This document shows, one piece after another, positions 28,326 through 38,731 of a stretch of 64,000 nt of DNA. The stretch is taken from contig MGYC01000022.1 in assembly GCA_001801575.1 (NCBI GenBank), positions 68,123 to 132,122 on the forward strand, written 5' to 3'. The position numbers and the translations under genes are program-made. Within the stretch, counting starts at the first letter, position 1, and each line of letters starts with the position of its first letter. Under the pieces are notes generated by a model. That model was not told where the DNA came from. It ran no database searches and saw only the letters and a list, made by a program, of their open reading frames with translations. The DNA is from Gammaproteobacteria bacterium RIFCSPHIGHO2_12_FULL_41_20. Lineage in GTDB: Bacteria; Pseudomonadota; Gammaproteobacteria; DSM-16500.

Positions 28326-28930
28326 TGTTTCGACGTTATTTTATTTCTGGATTATTAGTTTGGTTACCAATTTGGGTCACTTTATTAGTCATAAAGTTTT
28401 TAGTCGACATTTTAAATAATACCATGTCGCTGTTACCGCATCGATATCAACCCGATGTATTGCTAGGCATGCATATTCCCGGGATAGGCGTTATTATCAC
28501 GTTAGTGGTGATTTTTTTTACTGGGTTAGTTGCAGCTAACTTTATTGGGCGGCGGTTAGTGGATATTTGGGATGCAGGCATGTCGCGCATCCCACTAGTT
28601 AGATCTGTGTATACGGGTGTGAAGCAAGTGACGCAAACACTGTTTACACCGGGGGGGCAGTCTTTCCGCAAAGTGCTGCTAGTAGAATATCCGCGCGCTG
28701 GGTTATGGACCATTGCCTTTCAAACCGGTGATGCAACGCCAGAAGTGAGGCAATCATTAAGCAGCGAAGAAATGGTGAGTTTATTTGTGCCTACTACGCC
28801 GAATCCCACGTCTGGGTTTCTGTTAATGGTGCCTAAAAGTAAAGTGATAGAATTAAAGATGAGCGTGGATCAGGCATTGAAGTTTGTCATCTCACTCGGG
28901 GTCGTGCAACCGGTTGTATCGAGAAAGTAG
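28325..28930 (+). CDS. DUF502 family membrane protein
   Basis: This 201-residue protein has two N-terminal membrane helices (about 7-28 and 55-77) and the conserved DUF502 blocks SRIPLVRSVYTGVKQV, VLLVEYPRAGLWTIAFQTG and VFVPTTPNPTSGFLLMVP-like sequence. It lies between the fmdB-family gene and aspS as in many proteobacteria. Function not established. Confidence 0.92.
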   Translation: MFRRYFISGLLVWLPIWVTLLVIKFLVDILNNTMSLLPHRYQPDVLLGMHIPGIGVIITLVVIFFTGLVAANFIGRRLVDIWDAGMSRIPLVRSVYTGVKQVTQTLFTPGGQSFRKVLLVEYPRAGLWTIAFQTGDATPEVRQSLSSEEMVSLFVPTTPNPTSGFLLMVPKSKVIELKMSVDQALKFVISLGVVQPVVSRK

Positions 28931-28956
28931 AGAGTGTTTATTAAGGTAAATTAACT

Positions 28957-30744
28957 ATGCGTAGTCATTATTGTGGCCAAGTGATAGTTGGCTTATTAGA
29001 TAAAGAAATACAACTTGTAGGGTGGGTGCATCGACGTCGCGATCATGGCGGAGTGATTTTTTTAGACTTACGTGACCGTGAAGGCATTGTACAAGTGGTA
29101 TTTGCGCCCAATCATCCTGATGTATTTAAACTAGCAGAAACTGTGCGTAGTGAATATGTAGTACAAGTGAAAGGGCGAGTACGTCGCCGTCCAGAAGGGA
29201 CAGTAAACCCACACTTGGCGACCGGTGAGATAGAAGTGGACGGCCAGCAGTTGGTGATATTAAACCGTGCTGATGCATTGCCCTTTCCTCTTGATGAATA
29301 TCATGAAGTGAGTGAAGAAACGCGTTTACATTATCGGTATTTAGATTTACGCCGGCCAGAAATGTTGCAACGTATGAAACTACGTGCAGCGGTATCACGC
29401 TATTTTCGCCGTTATTTAGATGAGCATGGTTTTATCGATGTGGAAACGCCATTTCTTACTCGTGCAACGCCAGAAGGTGCTCGCGATTACTTAGTGCCAG
29501 CACGTACACGGCCCGGTTCATTTTATGCCTTGCCGCAGTCTCCGCAGCAATTTAAGCAATTATTGATGATGGCAGGATTAGATCGCTACTATCAAATCGT
29601 ACGTTGTTTTCGTGATGAAGACTTACGCGCAGATCGTCAGCCAGAATTTACGCAATTAGATATTGAAACCTCTTTCCTCGACGAACAAGAAATTCAAGAT
29701 ATCATGGAGGCGATGATTCGTGGGTTATTTGCTGAGGTACTACAAGTTCAACTACCACAGCCGTTTCCACGTATGACGTATGCAGAAGCGCTGCGACGCT
29801 TTGGCTCCGATAAACCAGATTTACGTATTTCATTGGAACTAGTTGATGTGGCAGAGTTAGTACAGAATATCGAATTTAAGATCTTTGCTGATGTAGCAAA
29901 AGATCCACACGGGCGTGTTGCTGTATTGCGTGTACCGGGAGGTGCTACTCTCAGTCGCAAAGAAATTGATGACTATACGCAATATATCAGTAATTTCGGT
30001 GCCCGAGGCTTAGCTTATATCAAGGTGAATAGTGAAGGACTGCAAGGATTGCAATCGCCTATTCTTAAGTTTTTTCCTGAATCCGTAGTGCAGGCTTTGC
30101 TAGAACTTACCCAGGCTCAAGTGGGCGATATTTTATTTTTTGGTGCGGATAAAGCGGATATCGTGAATGCGTCACTCGGTGCTTTGCGACTTAAACTAGG
30201 TCATGATCGTGGTTTGGTTGCAGCAGCGTGGAAAGTGCTGTGGGTAGTAGATTTTCCTATGTTTGAAAAAGGGGAAGGACGACTGTCAGCTTGCCACCAT
30301 CCATTTACCGCGCCCAAGGTGAATAGTATTGACGAATTACTGCAAGATCCTATTCATGTGTTATCACGTGCCTATGACATGGTATTAAATGGGACTGAAG
30401 TAGGCGGTGGCTCGATTCGCATTAGTTCGCCAGAGTTACAAATGGCGGTGTTTAAGTTATTAAACATTAGTGAAGAAGCGGCTTACGAGAAATTTGGTCA
30501 TTTATTGACGGCATTGAAGTTAGGCTGTCCTCCGCACGGTGGTATTGCATTTGGACTGGATAGATTGGTGATGTTGATGACGGGTGCAACCTCTATTCGT
30601 GATGTCATTGCGTTTCCGAAAACACAAACGGCAAGTTGTCCATTGATGGATGCACCTGCGCCGGTTGAGCCTGAGCAATTAATTGAGCTAGGTATTCGCA
30701 TACGGCAGCAAGAAAAGCAGGAGAAGCACGATGGCCGGCCATAG
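28957..30744 (+). CDS. aspS: Aspartyl-tRNA synthetase
   Basis: This 595-residue class II synthetase of the bacterial type has an N-terminal OB fold anticodon-binding domain ([20 protein letters not shown]), the catalytic core with [10 protein letters not shown] and [19 protein letters not shown], an inserted GAD domain (about 290-410), and motif 3 ([13 protein letters not shown]) near residue 535. It charges tRNA-Asp. The end overlaps yebC by 14 bases. Confidence 0.98.
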   Translation: MRSHYCGQVIVGLLDKEIQLVGWVHRRRDHGGVIFLDLRDREGIVQVVFAPNHPDVFKLAETVRSEYVVQVKGRVRRRPEGTVNPHLATGEIEVDGQQLVILNRADALPFPLDEYHEVSEETRLHYRYLDLRRPEMLQRMKLRAAVSRYFRRYLDEHGFIDVETPFLTRATPEGARDYLVPARTRPGSFYALPQSPQQFKQLLMMAGLDRYYQIVRCFRDEDLRADRQPEFTQLDIETSFLDEQEIQDIMEAMIRGLFAEVLQVQLPQPFPRMTYAEALRRFGSDKPDLRISLELVDVAELVQNIEFKIFADVAKDPHGRVAVLRVPGGATLSRKEIDDYTQYISNFGARGLAYIKVNSEGLQGLQSPILKFFPESVVQALLELTQAQVGDILFFGADKADIVNASLGALRLKLGHDRGLVAAAWKVLWVVDFPMFEKGEGRLSACHHPFTAPKVNSIDELLQDPIHVLSRAYDMVLNGTEVGGGSIRISSPELQMAVFKLLNISEEAAYEKFGHLLTALKLGCPPHGGIAFGLDRLVMLMTGATSIRDVIAFPKTQTASCPLMDAPAPVEPEQLIELGIRIRQQEKQEKHDGRP

Positions 30745-31480
30745 TAAGTGGGCGAATATCAAACATCGCAAAGCTAAACAAGATGCGCGGCGCGGCAAAT
30801 TATATACCAAGTTGATTCGTGAATTAACAGTGTCTGCACGCATGGGCGGTGGAGATCCAGATGCGAATCCACGGTTGCGTGCGGCATTAGATAAAGCATT
30901 AGATGCAAATATGAGCCGGGATGTCATTGATCGCGCGATAAAACGTGGAGCGGGTGGCTTAGAAGGTAGTGATGTAGAAGAAGTACGTTACGAAGGTTAT
31001 GGTCCCGCAGGCGTGGCGGTAATTGTAGAATGTATGACGAATAATCGTAATCGTACGGTAGCGGATGTGCGACATGCATTTTCTAAACAGGGCGGGAATT
31101 TAGGTACAGATGGTTCTGTGGCTTACTTATTTAAAAAGCTAGGACAAATCAGTTTTGCACCAGGAGCAGATGAAGAACGCGTTATTGAAGCGGCGTTAGA
31201 GCTGGGAGCGGAAGATGTAGTGGTGGAGGAGGATAAGAGTATTGAAGTCTTTACTGCACCTGAGTATTTCACTGCGGTGAAGCAGGGGTTTATGCGTAAA
31301 GGGTTACAGCCTGCGCAGGCGGAAGTGGCTATGGTAGCGGCAGTAAAGGTTACTATTGATGATAAGGAAACAGCAGAGAAATTGTTGGCGTTAGTGGATG
31401 CCCTAGAAGACTTAGAAGATGTGCAAGCAGTTTACTCCAATGCGGATATTGCTACGGAAGTATTAGCAGAGTTAGGGTGA
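30731..31480 (+). CDS. yebC: YebC/PmpR (TACO1) family protein
   Basis: This 249-residue protein starts [18 protein letters not shown], the family signature. Other blocks are [20 protein letters not shown] and [23 protein letters not shown]. The family was first annotated as transcriptional regulators and has been linked to ribosome function in translation. It sits between aspS and ruvC in the standard order. Confidence 0.97.
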   Translation: MAGHSKWANIKHRKAKQDARRGKLYTKLIRELTVSARMGGGDPDANPRLRAALDKALDANMSRDVIDRAIKRGAGGLEGSDVEEVRYEGYGPAGVAVIVECMTNNRNRTVADVRHAFSKQGGNLGTDGSVAYLFKKLGQISFAPGADEERVIEAALELGAEDVVVEEDKSIEVFTAPEYFTAVKQGFMRKGLQPAQAEVAMVAAVKVTIDDKETAEKLLALVDALEDLEDVQAVYSNADIATEVLAELG

Positions 31481-31544
31481 AATCCTTGACGGTGTTACAC
31501 AAGGGGTGCGACCTGTGATCACACCCTACACAAGGAGCATATAT

Positions 31545-32024
31545 ATGACCGTGATCATCGGAGTAGATCCCGGTTCACGCCAGACTGGTTACGGAGTGAT
31601 CCAGGTTACAGGTCCGCAGCAAATTTATATTGCGAGCGGTTATTTAAAACTGCAAGATAGCTCTCATCCCGAGCGCTTAAAGCAAATATTTTTCGGATTA
31701 CAAGAGGTTGTGCAATTATATAAACCTTGCGAAGCAGCCGTTGAACAAGTGTTTATGCATCGCAACCCCAGCTCTGCATTAAAATTAGGTCAAGCACGCG
31801 GGGCAGCAATTGTAGCGCTCGGCGTGCCAGTATCTGAATATTCTGCGCGAGAAATAAAACAATCCGTGGTTGGCTACGGGGCTGCCAATAAAGAGCAGGT
31901 GCAGTTCATGGTGCAGCGCTTATTAAAATTGGTAAATAAAATACAAGCCGATGCAGCCGATGCATTAGCGATAGCCTTGTGTCATGCGCAGAGTCGATTA
32001 TTGAAGATAAGGATGCGACTATGA
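31545..32024 (+). CDS. ruvC: Holliday junction endodeoxyribonuclease RuvC
   Basis: This 159-residue resolvase cuts Holliday junctions with RuvAB. Metal ligands are visible as IIGVDPGS (D7), AAVEQVFM (E), and the aspartates of [13 protein letters not shown] chose the ATG at 31545 because AAGGAG lies 7 bases upstream; the longer frame adds a non-homologous stretch. Its TGA overlaps the ruvA ATG. Confidence 0.97.
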   Translation: MTVIIGVDPGSRQTGYGVIQVTGPQQIYIASGYLKLQDSSHPERLKQIFFGLQEVVQLYKPCEAAVEQVFMHRNPSSALKLGQARGAAIVALGVPVSEYSAREIKQSVVGYGAANKEQVQFMVQRLLKLVNKIQADAADALAIALCHAQSRLLKIRMRL

Positions 32025-32623
32025 TAGGACAATTACGCGGTATTTTATTAGAAAAACAACCGCCACAATTATTATTAGACGTGCATGGCGTTGGCTATGA
32101 GATTGATGCACCCATGACCACATTTTACCGTCTTCCCGATGTTGGCCAAGAGATGACGCTATACACGCATTTTGTCGTACGTGAAGATGCACAGCATCTG
32201 TATGGATTTTCCACTCAAGAAGAACGCTGGCTATTTCGCACCTTGTTAAAAGTAAATGGCGTTGGCCCTAAGCTAGCGCTAACCATTTTATCCAGTATTG
32301 AGCCAGATGAGTTTGTACGTTGTGTACAACAGCAAGATACGGCTAATTTGGTACGTTTGCCGGGTGTTGGCAAAAAAACAGCAGAACGATTAATTATTGA
32401 AATGCGCGACCGTTTAGCAGAAGTTTCTGTGGCTGCTAACAAAGATAGAGTGACAGTGCTGCCAGCGCAATTAGGACGTCAACAAACAACTCAAGATGCG
32501 ATTTCTGCACTGATTGCCTTAGGATACAAGTCGCAAGAAGCAGCACGTATGGTGGCTAAGATTGATGATGGATTATTAAGTAGCGAAGAATTAATTCGCC
32601 GAGCACTACGGGAGCGTGTATGA
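32021..32623 (+). CDS. ruvA: Holliday junction helicase subunit RuvA
   Basis: This is a 200-residue DNA-binding tetramer subunit of the RuvAB branch-migration complex. It starts [20 protein letters not shown] (OB fold), has helix-hairpin-helix motifs [14 protein letters not shown] and [17 protein letters not shown], and a C-terminal RuvB-binding domain with [15 protein letters not shown]. Both ends overlap neighbouring genes by 4 bases, so ruvC-ruvA-ruvB are tightly coupled. Confidence 0.98.
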   Translation: MIGQLRGILLEKQPPQLLLDVHGVGYEIDAPMTTFYRLPDVGQEMTLYTHFVVREDAQHLYGFSTQEERWLFRTLLKVNGVGPKLALTILSSIEPDEFVRCVQQQDTANLVRLPGVGKKTAERLIIEMRDRLAEVSVAANKDRVTVLPAQLGRQQTTQDAISALIALGYKSQEAARMVAKIDDGLLSSEELIRRALRERV

Positions 32624-33666
32624 CAACAGATGCGGACAAGATAATTTCTCCAGAGACGCAAACCAATGATCCCATTGATCGTGCCTTACGTCCACGGCGC
32701 TTAGCTGAATATATTGGTCAATCTGTAGTGCGCGAGCAAATGGAGATTTTTATCCAGGCGGCAAAAGGGCGAGGAGATGCCTTAGATCATGTGTTATTGT
32801 TTGGACCGCCGGGGTTAGGTAAAACGACACTGGCTTATATTGTGGCGAATGAGCTAAGTGTAGGAATGAAGCAAACTTCCGGTCCAGTATTAGAACGTCC
32901 TGGAGATGTAGCTGCCTTACTGACGAATTTGCAAGAGCGAGATGTATTATTTATTGATGAGATTCATCGGCTCAGTCCTGTTGTAGAAGAAGTATTGTAT
33001 CCAGCCATGGAAGATTATCAAATCGATATTCTTATCGGTGAAGGCCCTGCGGCACGCTCGATCAAGTTAGATTTGCCGCCATTTACTTTGATTGGTGCAA
33101 CGACGCGTGCAGGTTTATTGACCTCACCATTACGCGATCGCTTTGGCATTGTGCAGCGACTAGAGTTTTATCAAGTGGCAGAGTTGGCAGATATTATCCA
33201 GCGCTCCGCACGTATTCTTAATGTAAGCATTGATTTGGAAAGCGCGGAAGAAGTAGCGCGACGCTCACGTGGCACACCGCGTATCGCCAATCGCTTATTA
33301 CGGCGCGTACGTGATTATGCTGAGGTAAAAGCACAAGGTCAGATTAGTTTTAAGTTAGTGCGATTGGCTTTAGACTTTTTAGATGTGGATCATCAGGGGT
33401 TTGATCTTATGGATAGAAAGTTGTTGCTAGCATTGATTGAGAAATTTAATGGTGGTCCAGTTGGCATTGAAAGCTTAGCGGCGTTAATTAATGAAGAACG
33501 AGATACATTAGAAGATGTGATTGAGCCGTTTTTGATTCAGCAGGGGTTTTTAGTGCGTACCCCGCGTGGTCGCATTGCTACGGCGAGCGCATATTTACAT
33601 TTTGGCTTAAAAATACCGGAAAAGATGCCGGTAGTGCAAAAGAGTTTATTTGAGGAGATGGAGTAG
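32620..33666 (+). CDS. ruvB: Holliday junction helicase ATPase RuvB
   Basis: This is a 348-residue AAA+ motor of branch migration. It has Walker [12 protein letters not shown], Walker [12 protein letters not shown], sensor sequence [18 protein letters not shown], and a C-terminal winged helix ([13 protein letters not shown]). Start ATG overlaps the ruvA stop. Downstream, where ybgC often lies before tolQ, there are only palindromic elements. Confidence 0.98.
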   Translation: MTTDADKIISPETQTNDPIDRALRPRRLAEYIGQSVVREQMEIFIQAAKGRGDALDHVLLFGPPGLGKTTLAYIVANELSVGMKQTSGPVLERPGDVAALLTNLQERDVLFIDEIHRLSPVVEEVLYPAMEDYQIDILIGEGPAARSIKLDLPPFTLIGATTRAGLLTSPLRDRFGIVQRLEFYQVAELADIIQRSARILNVSIDLESAEEVARRSRGTPRIANRLLRRVRDYAEVKAQGQISFKLVRLALDFLDVDHQGFDLMDRKLLLALIEKFNGGPVGIESLAALINEERDTLEDVIEPFLIQQGFLVRTPRGRIATASAYLHFGLKIPEKMPVVQKSLFEEME

Positions 33667-33697
33667 GTTTTAGCCTCTTCTCCTGAGCCATAAGGTG

Positions 33698-33830
33698 CCG
33701 GAGTTCCCGCTGAAGACGGTGAGCTGATCCTTCGCTAACGCTCAGGATGACAACTTGATAGTTTAATTGCTAAATTGTCATCCTGAGCGTTAGCGAAGGA
33801 TCAGCTCACCGTCTTCAGCGGGAACTCCTG
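33698..33830. mobile_element. Long perfect hairpin of the TCATCCTGAGCG family
   Basis: Perfect 53-base arms (33701-33753 and 33775-33827) flank a 21-base AT-rich spacer. The arms contain GAGTTCCCGCTGAAGACGG and the family core GATCCTTCGCTAACGCTCAG with GATGACAA. Outer bases CCGGAG / CTCCTG resemble the ends of the copy at 44718. There is no clear target duplication. It lies between ruvB and tolQ. Confidence 0.8.
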
Positions 33831-33869
33831 AGCTCTAAGATGAGAGTGAGGAGATAATTCTGATATACT

Positions 33870-33924
33870 AGGGTCTGTTGACAATTTAAATTTCGTTACG
33901 AAATTTAAATTGTCAACAGACCCT
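33870..33924. mobile_element. TA-flanked MITE-like hairpin, copy 2
   Basis: Perfect 27-base arms start AGGGTCTGTTGACAATTTAA and surround a single central T. The ends read TA-GGGTCTG and CAGACCC-TA. It lies directly upstream of tolQ, 27 bases before the ATG, next to a TATACT hexamer at 33864 that could be the tol promoter -10. Same family as 23643-23713. Confidence 0.75.
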
Positions 33925-33951
33925 ACAAAAAATTTGTGGAGAGCTATCATC

Positions 33952-34671
33952 ATGACCTGGGACTTGAGTTTAGTTGATTATTTTATTCATGCCGGATTAA
34001 TCGTAAAATGCGTGATGCTGCTATTAATCGCCGCCTCAGTTTTTTCATGGACATATATTTTTCAACGATTGTCTTATTTGAAAACAGTGCGACAGGCGAC
34101 AAGACAATTCGAAGCAGCGTTTTGGTCAGGAGAAAATTTACCACAGCTTTATACAGATAGCATGAAGCGTAGGAATAATCTGGAAGGATTGGAGGCAGTG
34201 TTTCATGCTGGATTTAAGGAATTTCTGCGTTTACAGAAAAGCGGCCGTATTACCCCCGAGGCAGTGGTGGATAATGTCAAACGTGCTATGCGTGCAGCCC
34301 AAGTGCAAGAACAAGAGAAATTGGAAACCTATTTGCCATTTTTAGCCATTGTTGGTACAACCAGTCCTTATATAGGGTTGTTTGGTACGGTATGGGGGAT
34401 TATGCAATCATTCCGGGCGCTGGCTTCGGTGCAGCAAGCGACGATTGCCATGGTGGCTCCGGGTATTGCTGAGGCACTTATCGCTACAGCACTTGGCTTA
34501 TTTACAGTTATTCCAGCGGTGATTTCCTATAATCGATTTGCATCGGATATTAATCGTTTACTGAATCGTTTCGATGCTTTTCAAGATAATTTTATCAATA
34601 TTTTATTTCGCCAAGTACAACAACCTATGACGGTGCCAGTCAAGGAGGCAACAGAATATGGCGTATCTTGA
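33952..34671 (+). CDS. tolQ: Tol-Pal system protein TolQ
   Basis: This 239-residue inner-membrane protein with three helices forms, with TolR, a proton channel that energises TolA for outer-membrane constriction at division. Conserved stretches are GTTSPYIGLFGTVWGIMQSF (second helix) and APGIAEALIATALGLFTVIPAVISYN (third helix). I chose the ATG at 33952, preceded by GGAGA; the longer frame starts inside the hairpin. It overlaps tolR by 14 bases. Confidence 0.97.
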   Translation: MTWDLSLVDYFIHAGLIVKCVMLLLIAASVFSWTYIFQRLSYLKTVRQATRQFEAAFWSGENLPQLYTDSMKRRNNLEGLEAVFHAGFKEFLRLQKSGRITPEAVVDNVKRAMRAAQVQEQEKLETYLPFLAIVGTTSPYIGLFGTVWGIMQSFRALASVQQATIAMVAPGIAEALIATALGLFTVIPAVISYNRFASDINRLLNRFDAFQDNFINILFRQVQQPMTVPVKEATEYGVS

Positions 34672-35098
34672 ACAGCGTGGTTCGCGTCGTTTACTGTCTG
34701 AAATCAATGTCGTGCCATTTATTGATGTGATGTTGGTATTGTTGGTTATTTTTATGATCACCACACCCTTGTTGACGCAAGGAGTTAAGGTGGATTTACC
34801 TAAAACTACGACCAAAGCATTGCCGCCGCAGCAAAAAGAGCCTTTAATTGTGACAGTGGATGCCACAGGTAATTTTTATCTAAATATCGCTGATAAACCC
34901 AGTGTACCGATTACACCGCGAGCATTAAGTAATCTTGTGTCTACACAATTGGCGTCTTCTGACAATACGGAGCAACGTCCGGTGTTAGTAAAGGGAGATA
35001 AAAATACCAATTATGGGAAAGTGGTGGAAGCAATGGCATTGCTACAACAAGCTGGGGCCAAGAGTGTGGGGTTGATGACTGAACCGATACAGCCATGA
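34658..35098 (+). CDS. tolR: Tol-Pal system protein TolR
   Basis: This 146-residue protein has one N-terminal helix carrying the essential aspartate D23 (VVPFIDVMLVLLVIFMI), as in E. coli TolR and ExbD, then a periplasmic domain ending in the GKVVEAMALLQQAGAKSVGL region. It works with TolQ. Overlaps tolQ and tolA. Confidence 0.97.
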   Translation: MAYLEQRGSRRLLSEINVVPFIDVMLVLLVIFMITTPLLTQGVKVDLPKTTTKALPPQQKEPLIVTVDATGNFYLNIADKPSVPITPRALSNLVSTQLASSDNTEQRPVLVKGDKNTNYGKVVEAMALLQQAGAKSVGLMTEPIQP

Positions 35099-35874
35099 TG
35101 TTACCTAAAAAAAATTCTAATTATTTTTTTTCTTCTTTAGCTATTCATATGGCTATTTTAGTAGTATTTGTCGTGAGTTTTGGATTGGTAACACCTATGC
35201 CTGTTGTACAGCAATCCAATGATAAGCAAAATACGATACAAGCTTCTGTAGTGACTAACATTGCTAAGGTTGCGCCAACTCCACCTGCACGCACCACTCC
35301 TTCTCCGCAAGTGAAAGCTCTTTTAGAGCCGAAAGCGGAGAAGAGCAAACTATTACCGGCTAAAACTACCGATGATGCGATTGCGATTACGAAGAAGAAA
35401 GCGGAAAAGAAAAAGCCAAGTTTTTTACCGGATGATTTACTCGCCGATTTAAAAAAACATGTAAGTGAAAAAAAGCAGGTAAAGCAAAAATCTTTAAAAA
35501 CTTTATTTGCTAAATCATTAGAACAACAAATTGCCGCAGAAAAAAATGCGGCTGATGCGGCGAAAACCTTGCAAATGCAGGGAGTTATCAATAAATATAA
35601 AGCATTAATTTTGCAATCGATTAGCCAACACTGGTTGGTACCACCGCATGCGAATAAACGCATGTTTAGTGAGTTACTGATTCGCCTTGCACCAGATGGT
35701 ACAGTATTAGATGTGCAACTGGTAAAAAGTAGTGGAGATCCAGCGTTGGATCGTTCAGCAAGGGCTGCTATATTTAAGGCATCGCCGTTACCTGTGCCTA
35801 CAAAAAATGAAGAGTTTGAGCCATTTCGGCAGTTTGCATTAAAAGTGCGGCCGGAGGATGTATTGATGCAGTAG
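35095..35874 (+). CDS. tolA: Tol-Pal system protein TolA
   Basis: This 259-residue protein has an N-terminal membrane anchor (about 13-32), a Lys/Ala/Glu-rich middle section (about 60-160) that would span the periplasm, and a C-terminal TolA/TonB-like domain with WLVPPHANKRM, LAPDGTVLDVQLVKSSGDPA and LDRSARAAIFKASPLPVP. It is much shorter than E. coli TolA (421 residues) because the central helical part is reduced. Start overlaps the tolR stop. Confidence 0.93.
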   Translation: MMLPKKNSNYFFSSLAIHMAILVVFVVSFGLVTPMPVVQQSNDKQNTIQASVVTNIAKVAPTPPARTTPSPQVKALLEPKAEKSKLLPAKTTDDAIAITKKKAEKKKPSFLPDDLLADLKKHVSEKKQVKQKSLKTLFAKSLEQQIAAEKNAADAAKTLQMQGVINKYKALILQSISQHWLVPPHANKRMFSELLIRLAPDGTVLDVQLVKSSGDPALDRSARAAIFKASPLPVPTKNEEFEPFRQFALKVRPEDVLMQ

Positions 35875-35897
35875 TTTCATATTTTTAGAGGACTTTT

Positions 35898-37160
35898 ATG
35901 ATACAACAGCTATTTCGTATGTTAACCCTGATTACCATGATGCTTTTATCTTTTTCTACCATGGCTATGTTAAATTTAGAATTAACTCGTGGTATGGCAG
36001 GCGCAGTGCCAATTGCAGTAATTCCTTTTGTAGTGCAAGGTGCAACACCACCTCAAGATGTCTCTGCTATTATTAGCAATGATTTACAAAACAGTGGGCG
36101 TTTTAAAGTTTATGCACAGAACTCAACCAATGTAGATGAAGTAGTACAAGGCAGCATTCAGTCACTAGGGGGAGATCGCTATCAAGTCAGTTTTCAATTA
36201 TTAGAGTCTTTTAAAAAGAAAGGAGGCGGTGGCCCAGCGGTACTAGATAAAAAATACACAGTTCCAGGTGACCAGCTGCGCGCCTTGGCACACCATATTA
36301 GCGACTTGATTTATCAACAAGTAATTGGGGTTAGAGGCGTGTTTTCTACTAAGTTAGCCTATGTGGTTGTGCAGCGTTCTGTGCAAGGGCAAACACGTTA
36401 TATTTTAGAAGTGTGTGATCAAGACGGTTATAACCCACGAGCTTTACTGACTTCTTATGATCCTATTATGTCGCCAGCGTGGTCGCCGAATGGCAAGCAA
36501 ATTGCCTATGTATCATTTGAAAAACGTCGTGCGGCGATTTATCTAGAGGACGTAGCAACAGGGACACGACGTTTAATCAGTGAATTTCCGGGTATTAATG
36601 GTGCGCCTGCTTGGTCACCAGATGGGAGAAAATTAGCATTAGTGTTATCTAAGAGCGGTTCTCCCAATATTTATATTATGGATATGGCAACATATGAACT
36701 TACGCAGTTAACCCATGATTGGTATATTAATACGGAGCCAGCTTGGTCTCCGAATGGCAAATCCTTATTATTTACCTCTAATCGCGGTGGTGGCCCACAG
36801 ATTTATCAAATGAATTTGAGTTCGGGTGGGATATCCCGTATTACTTATGATGGCAGCTATAATGCGCGCGCTTCATTTACCCCAGATGGTGATCATATTG
36901 TCTTTAACCATAAAGAAGGGGGTGCGTATCAAATTGGGGTTTTAGATTTAGATACGGGGACATTTCGTGCGCTAACTACAACGGGTTTAGATAATGATTC
37001 ACCTAGCATTGCGCCTAATGGCAGCATGGTATTGTATGATGCGATTGATGGCAATCGCAGTGTGCTAGCCATGGTGTCGACGGATGGTCGTGTACAATTG
37101 CGCTTACCGGCAAGAAATGGTGAAGCCCAAGATCCTGCTTGGTCACCATTTCTATCATAG
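35898..37160 (+). CDS. tolB: Tol-Pal system beta-propeller protein TolB
   Basis: This 420-residue periplasmic protein has a signal peptide (about 1-23, ending TMAM), an N-terminal alpha/beta domain (PIAVIPFVVQG) and a beta-propeller with repeated PAWSPNGK-type blades (for example SPAWSPNGKQIAYVS, PAWSPDGRKLALVLS, PAWSPNGKSLLFTSN). It binds Pal and the TolA C-terminus. Length is normal. A half copy of the TA-flanked element begins 3 bases after its stop. Confidence 0.97.
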   Translation: MIQQLFRMLTLITMMLLSFSTMAMLNLELTRGMAGAVPIAVIPFVVQGATPPQDVSAIISNDLQNSGRFKVYAQNSTNVDEVVQGSIQSLGGDRYQVSFQLLESFKKKGGGGPAVLDKKYTVPGDQLRALAHHISDLIYQQVIGVRGVFSTKLAYVVVQRSVQGQTRYILEVCDQDGYNPRALLTSYDPIMSPAWSPNGKQIAYVSFEKRRAAIYLEDVATGTRRLISEFPGINGAPAWSPDGRKLALVLSKSGSPNIYIMDMATYELTQLTHDWYINTEPAWSPNGKSLLFTSNRGGGPQIYQMNLSSGGISRITYDGSYNARASFTPDGDHIVFNHKEGGAYQIGVLDLDTGTFRALTTTGLDNDSPSIAPNGSMVLYDAIDGNRSVLAMVSTDGRVQLRLPARNGEAQDPAWSPFLS

Positions 37161-37162
37161 AG

Positions 37163-37183
37163 AACGAATTGTCAACAGACCCT
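37163..37183 (+). repeat. Half copy of the GGGTCTGTTGACAATT element
   Basis: AACGAATTGTCAACAGACCC followed by TA matches one arm of the hairpins at 23643 and 33870. No partner arm is present. It lies between tolB and pal; a TATACT follows at 37193. Confidence 0.65.
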
Positions 37184-37236
37184 AATTCTAGGTATACTTC
37201 TCGGTCTAATATAGATAGCAAGAGGGAGGAGATAAT

Positions 37237-37764
37237 ATGAGTTTCAAACAGTGGATAAAGGTAATCGTGTTGGGGGGCAGCTTGTTAACTCTCGCTGCTT
37301 GTTCGTCTATGCACAAAAAGAATCAGGCAGATATTAATGATGCCAATGCCGCGTATGGTAGTGAAGCGCAAGCATCTGGTGTTGGTGAAGGAGCTAATTT
37401 TGGTGACCAGGGGCCAACTGGAGACCAACAGCTATCGAAACGTGTTTATTATTTTAATTTTGACAGCAGTATGCTTCGTGATGAAGATAAACCGGCATTG
37501 GCAGCGAATGCAAATTACTTAGTGGCGCATTCTAATGTAAAAATTTTACTTGAAGGCCACACTGATCCGCGTGGAAGTCGCGAATACAATATTGGTCTCG
37601 GCGAACGACGTGCTAAAGCTGTTGCAACCTTTCTGCAGTCTAAAGGTGTCAATGCATCGCAAATCCGTGTGCTTAGCTATGGCGCAGAAAAGTTAGCAGC
37701 ACCAGGTCATACAGAGTCGGACTATCAATTAGATCGTCGTGTTGTAGTTGTGTATTTAAAGTAA
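37237..37764 (+). CDS. pal: Peptidoglycan-associated lipoprotein Pal
   Basis: This 175-residue outer-membrane lipoprotein has a signal peptide with lipobox LTLAAC, lipidated at C22. The C-terminal OmpA-like domain (about 70-175) has YYFNFDSSMLRDEDKPAL, LEGHTDPRGSREYNIGLGER and RAKAV, which bind the diaminopimelate of peptidoglycan. GGGAGGAG is well placed before the ATG. cpoB follows at 4 bases. Confidence 0.97.
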   Translation: MSFKQWIKVIVLGGSLLTLAACSSMHKKNQADINDANAAYGSEAQASGVGEGANFGDQGPTGDQQLSKRVYYFNFDSSMLRDEDKPALAANANYLVAHSNVKILLEGHTDPRGSREYNIGLGERRAKAVATFLQSKGVNASQIRVLSYGAEKLAAPGHTESDYQLDRRVVVVYLK

Positions 37765-37768
37765 TCCT

Positions 37769-38725
37769 ATGACATATTCTCGGCTAGTGCGTTACTTGTT
37801 TGCCATATTGTGCTGCAGTGTAGCCATCCCTGTTCTGGCAGAACAAGCACCCGTTTATGAGGCGGATAGTTATCCGCCTTTCGATGGTGAAGTTCCTGCT
37901 TCTCAGGCATCTAAACCTGTTCAGCCTTCTTCTGTGGCTGTAGGAGATAGTGCTCAATTAGGCGCACAACAACGGTTAGCACACATAGAGCAACAGCTGC
38001 GTCAATTGCAGAGTACAGATTATCCGGCACGTCTTGATGCATTGCAAAATGAGGTGCAAACGTTACGTGGCCAGGTAGAGGAGTTGACACATAAATTACA
38101 GCAAGTACAAAGCCAGCAAAGTACGCTTTACGCTGATTTGGACAAACGCTTGGCCAGTAAAAGTGTAGCAGCAGCGTCGGCTTCCACTAACAATATAGCG
38201 CGAGATAATGATGAAGAAGCGGATAAGGGCACAGCTGCCTCGGTAGTAAGTAAGTCATCACCAGTTGCAGCAGAGCCAGACGTTCTGACAAAGCCAATGG
38301 TTGCGACTACCAAATCGAGCAGCACCCAACCTGATGTGATTGAGGAGCAGCAAATTTATCAAACTGCATATAATTTAATTAAACAAAAGAAATATAAGGA
38401 TGCAGTGCAAGTATTACAAGGCATGTTGCGGAAATACCCTGCAGGGCAATTTGCTGCTAATGCACATTATTGGTTAGGGGAATTGTACGGATTAATGGGG
38501 AAAAATACCGAAGCGTTAACTGAATTTAATACTGTGGTGAAAAACTATCCGGACAGCCCTCGAGTTGCTGATGCGGAACTTAAACTAGGCTTATTATATG
38601 TGGCCCAATCTAAGTGGGCGGAAGCAAAAACTACGTTTAAGAAAGTAATAACCCGTTATCCAGGTACAGCTTCAGCTCGACTTGCTACCGAGCAATTAAA
38701 ACAATTAAAAGAAGCTGGACATTAA
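37769..38725 (+). CDS. cpoB: Cell division coordinator CpoB (YbgF)
   Basis: This 318-residue periplasmic protein has a signal peptide to about residue 24 (PVLA-EQ), a coiled coil at about 65-125 (LAHIEQQLRQLQS ... LTHKLQQVQSQQ), a Ser/Ala/Lys-rich linker and C-terminal tetratricopeptide repeats from about 195 (YQTAYNLIKQKKYKDAVQVL, HYWLGELYGLMGKNTEAL). CpoB binds TolA and links outer-membrane constriction with peptidoglycan synthesis. Last gene of the tol-pal set here. Confidence 0.95.
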   Translation: MTYSRLVRYLFAILCCSVAIPVLAEQAPVYEADSYPPFDGEVPASQASKPVQPSSVAVGDSAQLGAQQRLAHIEQQLRQLQSTDYPARLDALQNEVQTLRGQVEELTHKLQQVQSQQSTLYADLDKRLASKSVAAASASTNNIARDNDEEADKGTAASVVSKSSPVAAEPDVLTKPMVATTKSSSTQPDVIEEQQIYQTAYNLIKQKKYKDAVQVLQGMLRKYPAGQFAANAHYWLGELYGLMGKNTEALTEFNTVVKNYPDSPRVADAELKLGLLYVAQSKWAEAKTTFKKVITRYPGTASARLATEQLKQLKEAGH

Positions 38726-38731
38726 TTTTAT

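Noticed and set aside
35145..35663. 172-codon minus-strand frame opposite tolA
   Set aside because: Its cysteine- and phenylalanine-rich product is an artefact of the lysine-rich tolA sequence read backwards.
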